From contig JAADJZ010000022.1 of assembly GCA_011032825.1 (NCBI GenBank), forward strand, positions 434,001 to 498,000: 64,000 bases of DNA, read 5' to 3'. The number at the start of each line of letters is the position of its first letter. The first letter of the stretch is position 1. Positions 24,251 to 34,843 of this stretch are shown here, piece after piece. This stretch comes from Massariosphaeria phaeospora (taxonomy: Eukaryota; Ascomycota; Dothideomycetes; Pleosporales). The translations under genes and the position numbers were made by a program. The notes under the pieces are model-generated. The model was not told the origin of the DNA. It saw only the letters and a list, made by a program, of their open reading frames with translations, and did no database searches.

Positions 24251-24838
24251 ATGAACGGCCGAACCGCAGTACTCACCGCCATAGCCGCCACCATCCTCGG
24301 ATTCCTCTACCTAGCCAGCACCCACTACCCAAACACCTTCAAGATGACGCCCTCCAGCAGCAGCAAACCCTCCGGCGTCCCGGGCCTCGAATTCACACTG
24401 TCCCAGATCTCGAAACACCCGCCGTCCATGCTCGTCACGCTCAAAAACCACAACCCATCCTCGACATTCACGCTCTTAAAATGGGGCACGCCGCTGGACC
24501 CGCAAGCCCTGAATCTCGGCGTCTTCCACCTCGTTGACGCGGAGGCGGGAAAGGAGGTCCCCGTCGATGTCATCAAGATAGGCCGCAAGATGCCCCCCGC
24601 GCCAGAGGAACTTGTTACCATCATGCCCGGCACCGAGGAGTCTACTGAGGTCGTCTTCGACAAGCCGTGGATGCCCGATACCCCGGCGAAGTACAGCGTC
24701 CGCGCCGAGGGCACCTTCTCTGGCGTGTGGGAGAAAGCCGCCAGCGACGTGGAAGACAGCGAACTCGAGGCGTATGCTGACAGCAAGTTCTTCAATCGCA
24801 GCTTCGCGACTGAAGAAGCAGTGCTCAATGTTACGTAG
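24251..24838 (+). CDS. Membrane-anchored or secreted protein resembling a stand-alone M35 propeptide
   Basis: Single exon, 195 residues. The first ~25 residues are a hydrophobic signal or signal-anchor (AVLTAIAATILGFLYLAST). The remainder aligns by eye with the prodomain of deuterolysin-type (M35) proteases: MLVTLKNHNPSSTFTLLKWG, then TPLDPQALNLGVFHL, VDVIKIGRKMP and TIMPGTEESTEVVFDKPW. These are the same succession of beta strands as in the neighbouring deuterolysin (VAVTNNGESALNLLSTGTFL, LGAGETKEITVEAAAL). There is no protease domain: no HExxH and no cysteines. Family knowledge suggests M35 propeptides act as inhibitors and folding aids. That this protein does so in trans is inference. Confidence 0.7.
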   Translation: MNGRTAVLTAIAATILGFLYLASTHYPNTFKMTPSSSSKPSGVPGLEFTLSQISKHPPSMLVTLKNHNPSSTFTLLKWGTPLDPQALNLGVFHLVDAEAGKEVPVDVIKIGRKMPPAPEELVTIMPGTEESTEVVFDKPWMPDTPAKYSVRAEGTFSGVWEKAASDVEDSELEAYADSKFFNRSFATEEAVLNVT

Positions 24839-25641
24839 TATTGCAAATGCAGCTCAAGTCCCACGCCATCGCAAATGCGCTCCTTCTCTTTCTGAATCGC
24901 AGACCAACGCTCGCATTATCGTTGCCCGACATGTAGTGCAGCGCAGCGCAGTGCAATATGTTATGCATGAGGGGTAGCAGCACGTCAATGCGTACACCTG
25001 GTCCTAATATACAAGCTCCCACACCCACCTTTCTCCTGCATTATCTCTCTCTCTTTCCCCACGTCCGCGCGTCGTCTGTAGTAACACTGCATTCGTATGC
25101 ATACTATAGCGCGCAATGCGTTGTAGCAGTGCAGTATTGCTACCTTCCTGTTTCTTTTTATCAGCACCGAGCCTTTTATTGCATACCTACTGCAGGGAGG
25201 CGTAGTCGACTGCAATGGTCCAGGCCCCACTTCCCTGCTTGTCGGTAGATGCCTATCTTTGACATGCGCCGCAGCACTTCGCCACTGTTTGTTTCATGTT
25301 GATTGCTCGCCACCAAGGTTCATGACGTCGTGTCTCTTTGCGTGAATGTGCTTGCACGCCTGGAAAGGTGGAATCAGTACGTAGGACGACCATGGTGAGC
25401 AAAGAGGGCGATAGTAGTGGGTGTTACAGTAGGAAGTTCGCTTCGTGAGATGTGATTGTAAGACTCAGCATGATTTTGCCTCCTTTAGCGAAGGGGTCCT
25501 TTAAGATATCTTATCGAAGGTAGTCAGTTATAGCTGAAGGTCCACCGTTGTGCAATATACTTGTACAGACATGGTTATCTCACACCGCGAACATCATACA
25601 CCTCCTCCAGCTCCCACAACACATATCCTCCCCATCTCATC
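24839..25641. other. Intergenic, 0.8 kb between convergent genes
   Basis: 3' flanks of the propeptide-like gene and the IMP1-like gene. No gene is supported. Confidence 0.4.
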
Positions 25642-26373
25642 TCATCTCGTAACAACCCACTCATGCTTCCCCTCCAGCGGCTCCTGCAGCCCACCCCCCA
25701 ACCACTTGATACCATCCCACGGCCACAGCACCGCCACCACCTTCCCCTGAATCAGCGCCAACGGCACGGGCCCAAACACCCTACTATCACGACTCCACTC
25801 CAAGTTATCGCCCTCCAGCCAGCAATGCCCCTCCGGCACCTGCACCAGCACATCGCGCAACTCCCCGCCTGTGACATCGCGCCTGTCGACGTCGCGGCCG
25901 CGCTTCGGCGGCGTGCGCAGCGCGACAAAGTCGCCCGGCATGCCGATGACGCGCTTGCAGCCCTGGGCCTGCGGCATCAGCGGGTGCGTGTACGTGACCA
26001 CGTCGCCGACGTGGATGCCGCGGCCGCGCCGGTACCAGCTCGCTTTGAGGATGCGCGGGCGCGACCGGTACGAGTGCGGGATCGTGGGTAGCATCGATAT
26101 GCCGTCCGTTTTGGCGATGCTGAAGAAGTACGTGCCGCACAGGTGGTAGCCGAGGAGGCAGTTGGCGAAGATGAGGAGGGTGCCTGGGGGCTGGTTAGTG
26201 GGCTGGTGGGGTTTGGGATGACTGGAGGCGGGCGCGCTTGGGGAGTGGGGGTTGAGTGAGAGGAGATACGTACGACTGAAAGACCTGAATAGTGATTGTG
26301 GAGAGCCGGATTGAAGGGGTCGGAAGCGGAGGGGGGAGAGGAGGGACGGGAAACGAAGCCGTGGCGGTGGCAT
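25642..26373 (-). CDS. IMP1: Mitochondrial inner-membrane signal peptidase, IMP1-like
   Basis: S26-family peptidase. With a 90-nt intron (26273-26184; GTACGT..CCCAG) it is 213 residues; without splicing the frame stays open at 243. The intron is favoured because the spliced-out piece is a Ser/Pro/His-rich insert before the membrane segment. The N-terminus is Arg/Ser-rich like a mitochondrial presequence, followed by a short hydrophobic anchor (LLIFANCLLGYHLCGTYFF). Catalytic Ser lies in GISMLPT (Ser63) and catalytic Lys in CKRVIGMPGD (Lys110). The later box GDN..SRDSRVFGPVP is typical. It removes sorting signals from intermembrane-space proteins. The IMP1 versus IMP2 assignment rests on overall look and is less sure than the family. 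Confidence 0.88.
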   Translation of the reverse strand: MPPPRLRFPSLLSPLRFRPLQSGSPQSLFRSFSRTYLLSLNPHSPSAPASSHPKPHQPTNQPPGTLLIFANCLLGYHLCGTYFFSIAKTDGISMLPTIPHSYRSRPRILKASWYRRGRGIHVGDVVTYTHPLMPQAQGCKRVIGMPGDFVALRTPPKRGRDVDRRDVTGGELRDVLVQVPEGHCWLEGDNLEWSRDSRVFGPVPLALIQGKVVAVLWPWDGIKWLGGGLQEPLEGKHEWVVTR

Positions 26374-26880
26374 GTTGGATATGGACAGAGTACTTCCTCG
26401 CGTGTTACCGGAATTGCATACTAATTGTGAATATTTTGCTCTGCTAGATGCGTGTCGATTCGGTGGAGCAAATATGCATCTGATCTGGCGAAGATTCGAG
26501 CCGGAGCGCCAAGACGCTTAACTCCGTAGAACTTTTCTGCAGTACACCGAAACCAACCCCCATAATCAATTAACGACCACCCGATCATAAACACAGGCCT
26601 CACCCCGATCATGGAGAAAGACATCGTAATAGGGCTGAAGAGCCCAGAAGCCGCGCTTACCAGGTAACAGACAGCTTCTACGCCAGGCAACACAATATCA
26701 ATACTGAACTTCCCCGCCCTCAGGCCAGCGCCCACGGGCATCGAGGGCCCAGATACGCTGCACAACGCTGTAAGAGGTGCATCCCTCTCCTACACATCCA
26801 ATTCCTCTCCAGTCTCCACTATTCTCCTACCCCTACTTTCTCCAGTCTTTCTTCTCACACCCCCAAAGACCTCATAACCA
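26374..26880. promoter_or_regulatory. Divergent region between IMP1-like and JMJD7-like genes
   Basis: About 500 bp. It should hold both promoters and the missing first exon of the JmjC gene. A candidate ATG with a nearby GTAAC donor (about 26610-26665) was examined but gives no clean phase into the JmjC frame. Confidence 0.35.
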
Positions 26881-28043
26881 CGCACCACTCCCTCAACCCG
26901 CCCGCCGTCCCCATCCTCTCCGCCGAGCCCTCCCCCCTCGAATTCCTGCGCTTCGTCCACCGCAACACGCCCTTTGTGGTCCGCAACGGCGCGCGCGACT
27001 GGCCCGCCCACAAGAAATGGAGCGCCGCATACCTCGCGGATGCGATGCGCGACCACCGCGTCAACGTCGCCATCACGCCCCACGGCAACGCCGACTCCGT
27101 CATCCGTCTCCCCAGCGTCGATAATAACAACACCACCGGCCCCGACGACAACCAAACTATGCTCTTCATCAAGCCCTACGAAACCTCGCTCCCCTTCCCC
27201 TCCGTCCTCTCCCACATCGCCACGCAAGAACTACAACAAACCCCGCCCTCGCCATCGCACTCCCCATCCCCCTCTCCCATCCTCTACGCGCAAACCCAAA
27301 ACGATAACCTCCGCACCGAATACTCCCCCCTATTCGCCGACATCCCCCCCAACATCCCCTTCGCACGCATCGCGCTCGGCAACGCCGCCCCCGACGCCGT
27401 GAACTTCTGGCTCGGCAACTCTCACTCCACAACCGCGCTGCACAAGGACAACTACGAGAACATCTACGTGCAAGTCCTCGGCCGCAAGCACTTCGTGCTG
27501 CTGCCGCCGGCCGCGGCACCGTGCGTGGCGGAGCGCGGCGTCTTGGCTGCGACGTATCGGCCGCGGCACCAGCTAGACACTGAAGACGCCGACGCCACGA
27601 CCGTGGCAGCAGCAAGTTGGACCGACCTCGTCGCGCAAATCGACACGCCCGAATCGTACACCCCCTTCGCAACATGGGATCCCGACGCGCCCGCCGTGAA
27701 CGCGACGCCGTATTCGGCGTACGCGCAGCCGCTGCGCGTGTCGCTGGATGCGGGCGATATGTTGTATCTGCCCGCGCTGTGGTATCACAAGGTGGCGCAG
27801 TCGTGCTCGGACGAGGGCATCTGCTGCGCGGTGAACTACTGGTATGATATGGATTTCAGCGGGCCGTTTTGGAGTATGGCGGGGTTTGTGAGGGGGGTGG
27901 GGTTGTTGGGTGTAGGGGACGATGGCGACGGGGGAGGGGGAGGGGAGAAAAGGGGGCGCGATGGCGGGGAGGTGGTTGGTGGTGATGGGGAGGAGCGGAG
28001 AAGGGGGGGCGGTGTAGAGGAGGACCTGGGGTTAGGTGAGTGA
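26881..28043 (+). CDS. JmjC-domain dioxygenase, JMJD7-like (5' end unresolved)
   Basis: The open frame begins at about PKDLITTHHSLNPPAVPILS and runs ~387 residues to the TGA at 28041-28043. No ATG lies in frame near the expected start, so a short upstream exon is likely. Family landmarks: PLEFLRFVHRNTPFVVRNGA, ARDWPAHKKW, VNFWLGNSHSTTALHKDNYE with the iron-binding H-x-D (HKD), YVQVLGRKHFVLLPP, and the distal iron ligand in LPALWYHKVAQ. In animals JMJD7 is a 2-oxoglutarate-dependent lysyl hydroxylase of DRG GTPases; transfer of that function is inference. The last ~50 residues are a Gly/Asp/Arg-rich low-complexity tail. Very GC-rich, with C-rich runs. Confidence 0.85.
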
Positions 28044-28219
28044 AGGAGTTGTGACGAATGATAGATGATAGCAGTCTAGAATTCAGCAGAATCAGGGTAT
28101 CTCTGTATACAAAAAAAAAACCTGGATCCAACACCACAGCAATGCAATTACCATCCCATCCCGTTCCACTAGCCACCAACCGACAAGCATACCCACGCCC
28201 ATATCATAGCACAGCACCC

Positions 28220-30367
28220 TCACATCTTCGCCCCAACCTTAACCTTGACCCCCGCGCCCCTCACACTCGCCCACACACTCTCACTAACCCTAACCGGCAA
28301 CTTCCTCCCCTTAAGCCTCTGATCAACCAACCACATCCCCACCACAAACTCCTCTCTCCTTAGCCTGCCCACGCCGCGCCCATCAACCAGATCCCACACT
28401 TCCTCGAGCACATTCTCCGACAGGCGGCTGCGCAGCCACAGCTCCTTAACCACGAGGTTCAGCACGTCGAGAGCGGGGTCTGCGCCGCCGCCGCCGCCGC
28501 CGCGCGAAGACGAAGGCATGCTATTCGCAATGTACAGCTCCTTGTTGGCAGCCCACACGCCCTCGTAGCGCTTGCGCTCGCGCTCCGTGACGGCGTCGCG
28601 CCAGCGCTTGCGCGTGCCTTCGTGGTGCTTGTTCGGGTGCTTGCGGCCGAGGCCCATGATGCGCGTGCCCTTGCGCTTATACTTCTCTCCTTCGTCTTCG
28701 TCGGACGAGGTGGAGGGCTCTTTGCGCAGCGTCGTGCGCAGCTTGCCGGGGGGCTGCTTGGCGGAGGGTTTCGGCGGGGACGGCGAGCGGTTGCTGTGGA
28801 AGGGGTGGTGGTGGTGGTGGTGTCGGCGGGAGGGGATGGGCGGCGTGGCGGTCGCGGTCGAGGGGGGGCGCGCGGGCGAGGCGTTGCGCGAGGAGGCGAG
28901 GGCGGCGCCGACGATGGCGTCTGAGAGCGATTCGCCCGTTATGTGCTTAGAGATGGCTTTTACGGACTCGCGTTGGTAGTTGGAGTGGAAGAGCGCGGTT
29001 GGGGGAGGGGACGGCCCCATGGTGGTTGCAGGTCGGGCTGGCGCGAATGTCTCAGGCGGCGGGAAGGGAGAGGTGAGCTTCGTGGGTGTGCGTGGCTTGA
29101 GGGGCGTCGGAGCCGTCGTCGGTCTGCTGTCGGAGTGTGCCGATTCCGACTTTCTTCGCGCGGACCGGCGGGGAGGGGGGAGCGACGGTTTGGGTTTGGG
29201 CTTGGATTCTTCCTGCTCTTCCGGTGCCGACGCGTATGATGACGGCGAGGACGGGTTGTCGATGCCGTCCATAGACAAAGACACTCGCTTCAAAGACGTG
29301 GAGCGAGTCAGGTCCTGAGACTTGGGCCGCGCTTGTCGTGAACCTCGCTGTGGGGGCGGTTGTGGGCGCGAGGAAGGAGTCGTCGTGGCAGCGGCCAGCT
29401 GTGACGAGGTTTGCCTGACAGGTGGTGTGCCCAGCGAGTCCTGTCGAAGCATCCGGAAGCCTAGCAAGCCTTCGGAAGCGTCGGATGGTCTAGGGCCCGG
29501 GCGCAGCTTGGGCTTGGGCCTGACAAGTGGAGGGCTCGCCATCTTCTCTCGCTCCAACGGCACGTCTTCTATCGGCTCTGGCGGGAGTTTGAACATGCGT
29601 TGCGGTTTCGGGGAGCGTACAGGAGGCGGGGCTCGTGAGACGGTGGCGGGCTCGACTGGCTGCTGCTGTGACTGCTCAAACATCTGGACAAGAGAGGTCG
29701 TGGGTGGAATAGAAGTGTCGTCGGTAGCATTTGCCGTTGCTGCTGGCGCTCGAGCAGTGTTCGCAATCGACTGCGAGCTAGGGCGGGCCCTCTTCTTTGG
29801 TGGAGGTCTGCTCGTCTGCCTCGAATCCAATCGAGCCAGCACACTACCAACGCTCCCAGAAGGAGGCAGTATGTCGCCTTCGTTCGCATCTCGCTCGCGC
29901 ACGACTGGCCTGGCCGTGGCCTGCGGCAGCGGTCTCATCGGGCTGAACCTCGCTGCAGCGAGCTTCGCGGCGATGTTCGAGGGAGACGGCGTGCGGTTCG
30001 AGAAGTAGTCATCGGGCACGCCCAAGTTGCTGGAGCTGCTCGACTTGCTGTGCAGCTGCGACGGCGTCGAGTATGGTCTGCCCGTGCTCCTCGCACTGCC
30101 CCCTGTCCTGTCCTGCTTCAACGGCGACGGCGACGGCGTGCCCGTGGTGCTCCGCGGGGTGCCGGTGCCGACCTTGGTCGCCGCCAGCAGCGCCCCGTTG
30201 CCCGCGCCAGTGTATGTGTTGGCCAGGGGCTTCGGCTTCACGGGCGGCTTGGAGAAGGCGGTCGATGCCCCGTGGAGCGCGGCATCGTGGACGTTGTACT
30301 GCGTGTCGCCCGTCGTCTGCGGAGCTTGAGGGCCGGGGGTAAGGCGGGCGCTGGGTGCGGATGTCAT
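28220..30367 (-). CDS. IRS4: IRS4-like protein with C-terminal EH domain (increased rDNA silencing)
   Basis: Single exon of 715 residues. Most of the chain is Ser/Pro/Thr/Arg-rich and disordered, with a His run (HHHHHH) and a poly-Gly run near 630. Two ordered parts stand out: a short conserved helix (RESVKAISKHITGESLSDAI) and a C-terminal EH domain starting near residue 605 (RKRWRDAVTERERKRYEGVW, NLVVKELWLRSRLSENVLEE, EFVVGMWLVDQRLKGRKLP). This order matches the fungal Irs4/Tax4 family, which regulates phosphoinositides, autophagy site assembly and rDNA silencing in yeast. It is divergent from DNA ligase IV, 317 bp between starts. Confidence 0.85.
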   Translation of the reverse strand: MTSAPSARLTPGPQAPQTTGDTQYNVHDAALHGASTAFSKPPVKPKPLANTYTGAGNGALLAATKVGTGTPRSTTGTPSPSPLKQDRTGGSARSTGRPYSTPSQLHSKSSSSSNLGVPDDYFSNRTPSPSNIAAKLAAARFSPMRPLPQATARPVVRERDANEGDILPPSGSVGSVLARLDSRQTSRPPPKKRARPSSQSIANTARAPAATANATDDTSIPPTTSLVQMFEQSQQQPVEPATVSRAPPPVRSPKPQRMFKLPPEPIEDVPLEREKMASPPLVRPKPKLRPGPRPSDASEGLLGFRMLRQDSLGTPPVRQTSSQLAAATTTPSSRPQPPPQRGSRQARPKSQDLTRSTSLKRVSLSMDGIDNPSSPSSYASAPEEQEESKPKPKPSLPPPRRSARRKSESAHSDSRPTTAPTPLKPRTPTKLTSPFPPPETFAPARPATTMGPSPPPTALFHSNYQRESVKAISKHITGESLSDAIVGAALASSRNASPARPPSTATATPPIPSRRHHHHHHPFHSNRSPSPPKPSAKQPPGKLRTTLRKEPSTSSDEDEGEKYKRKGTRIMGLGRKHPNKHHEGTRKRWRDAVTERERKRYEGVWAANKELYIANSMPSSSRGGGGGGADPALDVLNLVVKELWLRSRLSENVLEEVWDLVDGRGVGRLRREEFVVGMWLVDQRLKGRKLPVRVSESVWASVRGAGVKVKVGAKM

Positions 30368-30684
30368 CGAGTCCCCATCGGACTTCCGCAGGTCATGTAC
30401 GAGGTGAGGAAGAGGGCTCGCCAGGGCTCATATGCGCCGAAGGCTCATTTCCACCGAGGCAGGTGCTGACTGTGCAAGAGGACCAAAGAAATGACTTGCG
30501 GCACCACGACAATGCTCAGCCAACGCCGAGAGGTTGTGCCTGACGACTCATGCAGACGCTAGGCTCAACCCGGTCAAAGCTGTCACGTGCTTACGTGAAC
30601 GCGCAGCTGCCTAAGCGGCACCGTTCCCCTCCCGACCGGCGCCGCTAGGTAAACAACAAACACTCCAGCTTTGATGCGCTCGAG
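30368..30684. promoter_or_regulatory. Bidirectional promoter, IRS4 / LIG4
   Basis: Only 317 bp lie between two divergent ATGs, so control elements are shared or abutting. CACGTG-like and ACGTGA sequences occur near 30587-30600 (GTCACGTGCTTACGTGAACG). No TATA box was seen. Confidence 0.45.
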
Positions 30685-33678
30685 ATGGCCGAGGATACCG
30701 CCATGATAGACGACGATGCGGCCAAAGAGGTCACGCTCATGTACGGCCGAGAGGAAGATCTGGACGAGAAATACCCCAACCGCCCCAACAACCTGCACAA
30801 AACACTACCCTTTCACTCTCTTTTCACAGAACTATTCAATCCTCTTCTTGACACGCAGAAGAAGAATCGGCCTGCGGCATCGCGGCGGCGAGCTGGACCA
30901 CATGGCGCATCCAACCTCTCCCCCGTCGAAGCTCGGCGCAACATCATCGAACGATTTATCGCGAAGTGGCGCAAAGAGGTGGGTAACGATTTCTATCCTG
31001 CGATGCGGCTGGTCATCCCAGAGAAAGATCGCGATCGTGCCATGTATGGGCTGAAAGAGAAGGCAATTGCAAAGCTACTTATCAGAGTCACCAAGATCAA
31101 TAAAGACTCAGAAGATGCTAAACTGATGGTCAACTGGAAACTACCTGGACAGCTCCACAAAGCGTCATCATCTACAGCCGGCGACTTTGCGGGCCGATGT
31201 TATGAAGTCTTAGCAAAGCGGCCTATAAGAAACGAGGTCGGTGACATGAGCATCGCCGAAGTGAACAACACTCTAGATCAGCTTTCGCAAGTTGGCGCCG
31301 AGGACCAGCAATACAAGATCTTCTTGAGGTTCTATCGAAGGATGAATCCGGAAGAGCTGACCTGGCTGATCCGCATTATCCTGCGTCAAATGAAGATTGG
31401 AGCGACAGAGAAAACTTTCCTTGACATCTGGCATCCTGACGCGGAGACTCTGTTTAATATATCATCAAACCTTCGGCGCATATGCTGGGAGCTCTATGAC
31501 CCGAAAGTGCGCTTGGGTGGCGAAGACAGTGGCATTACGCTCATGCAATGTTTCCAGCCCCAGTTAGCCGCTTTTCAGAAACAGGTGGGCTCGTTTGAGA
31601 AGATGGTTGCCAAATTGAGCCCGACGCCTGAGGACGATTCCTTCTGGATTGAGGAGAAGCTAGATGGTGAACGTATGCAACTCCATATGGTAGAAGACCC
31701 TGACGTACCCGGTGGTACACGTTTCTCGTTCTGGTCCCGCAAAGCTAAGGATTATTGCTATCTGTACGGCAAACACTTTGATGGAGAGGAAGCCGGCGCA
31801 CTCACTCGTTTCATCAAGAGTGCATTTAGTCCCAACGTGAAGAGCATCATCTTAGACGGGGAGATGATCACATGGGATATGGATGTTGATCATATTGTCG
31901 GGTTTGGAACATTGAAGACGGCCGCAATTTCCGAGAAAGAGAACAAGACTGGTACAGATACCGGTCAGCGCCCTCTCCTGCGAGTCTTTGACTGCCTCTA
32001 CCTAAATGGCCGAGATCTGACACCGTATACACTTCGCGACCGCCGCAATGCTCTCAATAGCGCTGTCAAAGGGGTCCATCGGCGGCTTGAGGTACATCCT
32101 TACAAGGAGGCACATTCTCACACGGAAATCGAGCCTGAGCTCCGCAAAGTGGTCGCTGAAGCATCTGAGGGCCTCGTCCTTAAGAGCCCACGTTCTCGCT
32201 ACCGCCTCAATGATCGCAACGACGACTGGATGAAAGTGAAGCCTGAGTATATGAGCGAGTTTGGTGAGTCACTCGACTGCGTTGTGGTAGGTGGATATTT
32301 CGGATCAGGGCATCGTGGTGGAGCGCACTCGTCCTTTCTATGTGGGCTACTAGTGAACAAGAACGCGAAGGAAGGCGATCCCGAATATGAAAAATGTTTC
32401 TCGTTCTTCAAAGTTGGAGGTGGCTTCAGCAGAGAAGATTACGCAGCGATACGCGGCCGCACAGAAGGCAAATGGAAAGACTGGGACCAACGCCGGCCGC
32501 CCCCTATCGTCGAATTAGGCGGGCATGTTGAGAATCGCCAACACGAGCGTCCCGACCAGTGGATACGACCTTCGGACTCAGTAGTGCTAGAATGCAAAGC
32601 GGCCAGCGTTGAAAGCAGCGACAAATTCCGCATGGCCATCACTCTCCGCTTCCCGCGCTTTAAGCAACTACGAACAGACAAGCGCTGGGACCAAGCCCTC
32701 TCTATCTCGGAGTTCATGGAGCTCAAGGACTCCGTCGAGCGCGAACACTCAGAGAAAGAGAAGGAATTCAAGATCGAGCAGTCCCGACGCAAGAAAGCCC
32801 GAACCACCAAGAAACCGCTCGTCGTCGCTGGCACCAGCACCAGCACTGACGTCCTCTCCACCCCCTACGCCGGCCCCCAATCCGGCCTCTTCGATGGCCT
32901 CACGTTCTACCTCATGACCGACCAACTCCACCCCACCAAGCTCGCCAAACCCGCGCTCGAAGCCCTCGTCAAAGCCCACGGCGGCGCCATTGTCCAGCGC
33001 GACTCCGCTGCCCAACCCCTCATCGTCGTTGCCGACAAACGCCTCGTCAAAGTGTCCTCGCTCGAAAAGCGCGCCACAACCAACATCGTCAAGCCGCTCT
33101 GGATCCACGACTGCATCCGCCAAGCCGAAGCCGACGCCGACGCCGAGAACAGCGCACCGTACCTCCTGCCCTTCGAGCCGAACCGCCACATGTTCTACCT
33201 GCTCGACGCCGACGAGCTTGACTTAGAAGCACATGTCGACGAGCACGGCGACGCGTACGCGCGCGACATTAGCGACGTCGCTGAGATGCGCGCTATCCTC
33301 AACGCTATGCCGACGAAATTCGAAACCACCTTCAACCGCGACATGTTCGTCGCCCAGCTCGACGACCACGGCCGCCCTCTCACAAACCTCAAATCCTACA
33401 TGTTTAGCCACGCGAAATTTGCCTTTGCGGACTGCGACGACTGCGCGTGGCAGGTCGACGCGCAGCTTGCGCGGAACCGCATACGGTTTGCGGGTGGGGC
33501 GGTGGTGGATAAGGGGGAGAGTGGGGTTACGCATTTGGTTGTTCCGGAGGGAGGGGCGCGGGATGGGGGAATGGATGGGGATGGATCGGGGTTGGCGAGG
33601 GTGGTGGGCGTGGGCTGGGTGCGCAAGTGTTGGGAAGAGGGCACAAGGGTGGATGAAGAGCGGTGGCAGTGGGGGTGA
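30685..33678 (+). CDS. LIG4: DNA ligase IV
   Basis: Single exon, 997 residues. An ATP-dependent DNA ligase that seals double-strand breaks in non-homologous end joining with its Xrcc4/Lif1 partner. The N-terminal DNA-binding domain begins near HSLFTELFNPLL; the adenylation motif is KLDGER with the nucleotide-accepting Lys at residue 325. Later motifs include FWSRKAKDY, ILDGEM, ASEGLVLKSPRS and DDWMKVKPEY. BRCT 1 lies at about 730-840 (SGLFDGLTFYLMTD, IVKPLWIHDCIR) and BRCT 2 at about 880-997, ending VVGVGWVRKCWEEG. Length and domain order are normal for fungi and there is no sign of damage. The last BRCT is encoded by strongly G-rich DNA. Confidence 0.97.
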   Translation: MAEDTAMIDDDAAKEVTLMYGREEDLDEKYPNRPNNLHKTLPFHSLFTELFNPLLDTQKKNRPAASRRRAGPHGASNLSPVEARRNIIERFIAKWRKEVGNDFYPAMRLVIPEKDRDRAMYGLKEKAIAKLLIRVTKINKDSEDAKLMVNWKLPGQLHKASSSTAGDFAGRCYEVLAKRPIRNEVGDMSIAEVNNTLDQLSQVGAEDQQYKIFLRFYRRMNPEELTWLIRIILRQMKIGATEKTFLDIWHPDAETLFNISSNLRRICWELYDPKVRLGGEDSGITLMQCFQPQLAAFQKQVGSFEKMVAKLSPTPEDDSFWIEEKLDGERMQLHMVEDPDVPGGTRFSFWSRKAKDYCYLYGKHFDGEEAGALTRFIKSAFSPNVKSIILDGEMITWDMDVDHIVGFGTLKTAAISEKENKTGTDTGQRPLLRVFDCLYLNGRDLTPYTLRDRRNALNSAVKGVHRRLEVHPYKEAHSHTEIEPELRKVVAEASEGLVLKSPRSRYRLNDRNDDWMKVKPEYMSEFGESLDCVVVGGYFGSGHRGGAHSSFLCGLLVNKNAKEGDPEYEKCFSFFKVGGGFSREDYAAIRGRTEGKWKDWDQRRPPPIVELGGHVENRQHERPDQWIRPSDSVVLECKAASVESSDKFRMAITLRFPRFKQLRTDKRWDQALSISEFMELKDSVEREHSEKEKEFKIEQSRRKKARTTKKPLVVAGTSTSTDVLSTPYAGPQSGLFDGLTFYLMTDQLHPTKLAKPALEALVKAHGGAIVQRDSAAQPLIVVADKRLVKVSSLEKRATTNIVKPLWIHDCIRQAEADADAENSAPYLLPFEPNRHMFYLLDADELDLEAHVDEHGDAYARDISDVAEMRAILNAMPTKFETTFNRDMFVAQLDDHGRPLTNLKSYMFSHAKFAFADCDDCAWQVDAQLARNRIRFAGGAVVDKGESGVTHLVVPEGGARDGGMDGDGSGLARVVGVGWVRKCWEEGTRVDEERWQWG

Positions 33679-34148
33679 GAAGTCGATGGATGGACGTGGG
33701 CACGGCGGCGATATATCTGTCTCTTTTACAGTACACTACGATTGAATCGAGCGTGTCAATCGCCGCGGCTAAGTGAGATATGTTCCCCACGATCGAGAGA
33801 GTGTGTATGACAATGCTACACACTGGACTTCAAGATTACCTTGTGAGCAAGGTGTCTCAGCACTCACGCGCTCGCGCACTTCCCTTTACACAAATCCAAA
33901 CACAAAAGTCACTGTGCCACAACTTCCCCTTTTTTATCCATCCTCTCTCTTCCCCCCGCTCCCCGCCCCAAAATGCGCAGCGAGCCAGTGGCCGTAATTA
34001 ACGCAAGTAAATGTACTGAATTGAATTGAATTGAAATGGTTTACTCAAAGCCAATAGATCGATAGATAAACCGTAGATAGAATATCATAGGCAGGTATGT
34101 GTGTGTTCACATTAGCTACGACACGACTGATTCAGGTCGAGTGGGTAC

Positions 34149-34197
34149 TTACGTTGGTTTTAATCGGGACCCTTACGTTGGTTTTGAATCGAGACCC
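34149..34197. repeat. Imperfect tandem duplication, 24-25 bp x2
   Basis: TTACGTTGGTTTTAATCGG.. is followed directly by TTACGTTGGTTTTGAATCG.., each ending GACCC. It lies in non-coding DNA. Confidence 0.7.
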
Positions 34198-34843
34198 AGG
34201 ACTCGTATACACAGTGCATGTAGCAGACTGCATTTGGGATAATATAGAGTAAATAGCGTACGTGCGTGCTACTTAGCTTCTAAATTAAACTCGCTACAGC
34301 ATCTACGCGGAGCGCGAAGAAGCGTGCGAAAGTACATGTTAAGTTGAGTTGAGTTGAGTTGGGCTGTGGATGGGTGGCTAGAAGGGCTAAATAGTATGGT
34401 TTTCGAAAACGAAAACGGGAAATGTAGTTGGGGATCTTGGTGTCTTCTCTCTTATGCAAAGTCTGCTGTGCGTTTTGCGGGGAGTGATGGATTTGGGGTT
34501 ATCTATCTTTTCACTGGGGGGAGGATGGGTGTGCGGATTAGCTTTGTGCAGGGTGGACATGCATGGCTTTCGTGTGTAGAGGATTTGACGGATATTGGAT
34601 GCTGAAGGATGACGGGCGATGGATGCTGAGGATGGAGTGCTGGCTGGTAGGTGGGACGTTGTAACTGTACAACGTATAAAGGCACGGGGAGATACGATGA
34701 AAAGCACAGAGTGCCTACACAACATCGTTAACATAGCTCCAGACGTCGTTCACTCACAATGCTCACTCACACCCCTTATGGCCCAGCACAACTCCCTCAA
34801 TCGTCCACTCACAAGGCGCACCGACGCCCCACCCATCACCGCC

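Noticed and set aside
26421..26765. 115-codon frame on the minus strand between IMP1-like and JmjC genes
   Set aside because: It lies in a promoter region, starts without ATG, and has no recognisable features.
28572..30469. Several long plus-strand frames opposite IRS4
   Set aside because: They mirror the GC-rich, Ser/Pro-rich coding strand and are antisense shadows.
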